A stretch of 64,000 bases of DNA from assembly GCF_004804275.1 (NCBI RefSeq), contig NZ_STGI01000021.1, positions 1 through 64,000 on the forward strand, given 5' to 3'. The DNA comes from Herbaspirillum sp. ST 5-3 (GTDB lineage: Bacteria > Pseudomonadota > Gammaproteobacteria > Burkholderiales > Burkholderiaceae_D). Shown here piece after piece: positions 62,394 through 64,000 of this stretch (positions are counted from its first letter, which is position 1; each line of letters begins with the position of its first letter). Under the pieces are notes generated by a model, which was not told the origin of the DNA, searched no databases, and saw only the letters and a list, made by a program, of their open reading frames with translations. The translations under genes and the position numbers were made by a program.

Positions 62394-62951
62394 ATGAAAA
62401 CTGCCCCATCCCCCTTGCTCGCCGCCGCATACAAGCGTCCGCAAAAGCTGTACCGCTATTCGCAGCGGTCCTTGCTGGAACGTTCGCTGCAATTCGGCGA
62501 GTTCCAGCTGCGTCCGCCGCTCGCCGAAGAAAAGGTCCTGCCGGCCACCGATCAGATCCTGCCGTTCGGTCCGCGCGCATCGGCCGAAGCATCGTCCACG
62601 TTTCTCACGCTGAGTCTCGCCAATGCGTGGGATGAAAAGCTGTTCGACGCATTTGCCGGCGCCGACTGCTGCCTGGTGATCCACGACGCCGAAGAATTCG
62701 GCGAACGCATCCATCGCGCGGCGCAGCATCTCCTGCCGAGCTGGGCCGGCATCGATGCCGCGATTTCCTATGGCATGCCCAGTCCGCTGGGAGCCGCCTT
62801 TTCCAAGGCGCGCCAGTATGCGTCGGAAAAGGAGTGGCTGTTCGCCTGGCGTCCGACGCAACGCATGCTGAGTTGCAATCCGGTCACGATCCGGATCGGC
62901 AACATCGAAGGCATCGCGGAATTGCGCGACAGGGACGCTGGCGCGGGCTGA
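62394..62951 (+). CDS. Hypothetical soluble protein
   Basis: A 185-residue protein, [20 protein letters not shown] near the N-terminus and [40 protein letters not shown] in the middle. It is predicted alpha/beta with no signal or membrane helix. The pattern may be a small-molecule or DUF domain not recognised here. ATG 62394 is chosen; ATG 62370 is possible and neither has a strong ribosome site. Confidence 0.6.
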   Translation: MKTAPSPLLAAAYKRPQKLYRYSQRSLLERSLQFGEFQLRPPLAEEKVLPATDQILPFGPRASAEASSTFLTLSLANAWDEKLFDAFAGADCCLVIHDAEEFGERIHRAAQHLLPSWAGIDAAISYGMPSPLGAAFSKARQYASEKEWLFAWRPTQRMLSCNPVTIRIGNIEGIAELRDRDAGAG

Positions 62952-63109
62952 GGCAACGCGCACGTGACTCTTTGTTGCCGTTAGCGCATTCCACGAATTT
63001 TTCCTGCCGGTTTTGCACTCCAACTTGTTCCCGGGATCGGGCACAGGCAAGGAGGCGGGACGGGCATGTTACTCATCCGACAGATACCGGCCGTACAGAC
63101 GGAGGCCAC

Positions 63110-64000
63110 ATGCGACTGAAGCTGCGCGCGTCCATCGTGCTGGCGGTCGTGATCGGGCTGCTGATTCCGGTCACGGTCATCACTCTGATCGTGCTCCGCC
63201 AGAATGAGCAGGCCCTGAGACAGCGCCTGCAAGCGGATCAAGAGCGGCTCGCGGAAATCCTGACGCTGGGCATGCAGGAGCCTTTGTGGAACCTGAATCC
63301 GCGTTCCGGCCGCCCCTTGTTTGCGGCGATGCTGAGCGATGAGCGGATATCGAAGATCGTCGTGCGCGACCAGAAATTCGGTGTCTTCCTATTCCAGGAA
63401 ATTCCGCAACGACGCCGGGGACGGCAGTTCAAGCTCAGCCGCGATGTCCTGTACAACGACGAAGTGATCGGCTTCGTGTCGATTGAAATGGACAGCGGCC
63501 AGCTCGACACCGAGATTCGCCGCAACCGCATGACGATTGCCCTGACCGTGCTGGCGCAATTGCTGTTGAGCCTGCTGCTGATCGTGTCCCTGCTGCAATA
63601 CCGCCTGCTGGCGCCGATACGTCGCCTGATGAAGGAATCGCAGCGTCTTGCGCGGCGCGAGTTGACCGAACCATTCATGTGGCGGCAGAAGGATGAGCTC
63701 GGCAGCCTCGGCAGCAGCCTGGAGAGCACGCGCCAGTCGCTGCAGTCGCTGTTCGATGAAATCGAGTCCAAGAACCGCGCGCTGGAAGAAGACATCCGGC
63801 GCCGCGTGCAGGTCGAGCAGGAACTGCAGCGCCATCGCGAGCATCTCGAAGAACTCGTGAAGGAGCGCACCGCCGAACTGATGCTGGCCAAGGAGCGCGC
63901 CGAAGTCGCCAGCCAGGCGAAGAGCACTTTTCTCGCCAGCATGAGTCATGAATTGCGCACGCCGCTCAATGCGGTGCTCGGCTATGCGCAAGTGCTCAAG
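63110..64000 (+). CDS. Sensor histidine kinase (partial, cut by right edge)
   Basis: 297 codons are present and the frame stays open to the window end. Residues ~8-30 form a membrane helix ([20 protein letters not shown]), followed by a periplasmic sensor of about 110 residues, a second helix ([18 protein letters not shown]), a HAMP-like linker, a coiled coil, and the phospho-acceptor H box [20 protein letters not shown] at the very end. GGAGG precedes the ATG closely. The ATPase domain and any receiver lie beyond the edge; the target is unknown. Confidence 0.9.
   Translation, partial: MRLKLRASIVLAVVIGLLIPVTVITLIVLRQNEQALRQRLQADQERLAEILTLGMQEPLWNLNPRSGRPLFAAMLSDERISKIVVRDQKFGVFLFQEIPQRRRGRQFKLSRDVLYNDEVIGFVSIEMDSGQLDTEIRRNRMTIALTVLAQLLLSLLLIVSLLQYRLLAPIRRLMKESQRLARRELTEPFMWRQKDELGSLGSSLESTRQSLQSLFDEIESKNRALEEDIRRRVQVEQELQRHREHLEELVKERTAELMLAKERAEVASQAKSTFLASMSHELRTPLNAVLGYAQVLK

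Noticed and set aside
1-64000. CRISPR arrays, rRNA genes, riboswitches, complete prophage
   Set aside because: Looked for by eye and not seen: no regularly spaced repeats, no rRNA-like sequence, no phage structural genes.

Overview
The window looks like a GC-rich betaproteobacterial chromosome segment, most likely Burkholderiales, family Oxalobacteraceae (Herbaspirillum / Noviherbaspirillum / Massilia type). This rests on the hemE-priA junction, DUF2917 next to a MocR regulator, SlyX-DUF2288, paired acyl-CoA ligase/AraC loci, and dense GC-rich coding with good AGGAG-type ribosome sites. The assignment is by recognition only; no search was run.

Layout. 1-5 kb: the 3' end of hemE, a 780-nt AT-rich gap carrying two ~165-nt direct repeats with perfect DnaA boxes, priA, and a convergent TolA/TonB-like gene. 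5-11 kb: a phospholipase D-VTT gene translationally coupled to an EEP-family hydrolase, then a stress-type cluster (glycine-zipper protein and two DUF2382/YsnF genes) and an AtaL-like protein. 11-18 kb: an EAL response regulator, CAP lipoprotein, HPD-less J-domain membrane protein, MocR regulator with a clear operator candidate, DUF2917, a Vgb-like propeller and an AraC regulator. 18.5-23.3 kb: an operon of AGPS-like flavoenzyme, GlpD-like dehydrogenase and FGGY kinase. 23.3-27 kb: a TetR-HlyD-ABC-permease operon like cecR-ybhGFSR. 27-30 kb: fadD and an AraC regulator.

30.1-33.2 kb is the accessory island. Its composition is less GC-rich than its surroundings. It holds a HEPN-type (Rx4H) protein followed at once by an attC-like integron recombination site, a DUF2846 lipoprotein, a truncated IS1182-type transposase and an orphan membrane protein. 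33-41 kb returns to core-like genes: rep helicase, an SDR without catalytic residues, a Nudix-metallo-beta-lactamase fusion, a queuosine-salvage-like protein and an HD-GYP protein. 41-50 kb: an acyl-CoA ligase, esterase and two orphan solute-binding proteins with a second AraC paralogue, then malonyl-CoA decarboxylase.

50-64 kb: a MaoC-like protein, a halohydrin-dehalogenase-like SDR, slyX, DUF2288, a thioredoxin-reductase-like enzyme, dinB, rdgC, tRNA-Asp, pip, several secreted or low-complexity proteins, and a histidine kinase cut by the right edge. Two ~125-nt palindromic elements with a shared interior but different matched ends sit between convergent stop codons at 52.5 and 53.5 kb.

Best leads: (1) the HEPN gene with the attC-like site; (2) the halohydrin-dehalogenase-like protein; (3) the end-swapped palindromic repeat family; (4) the duplicated DnaA-box block between hemE and priA.
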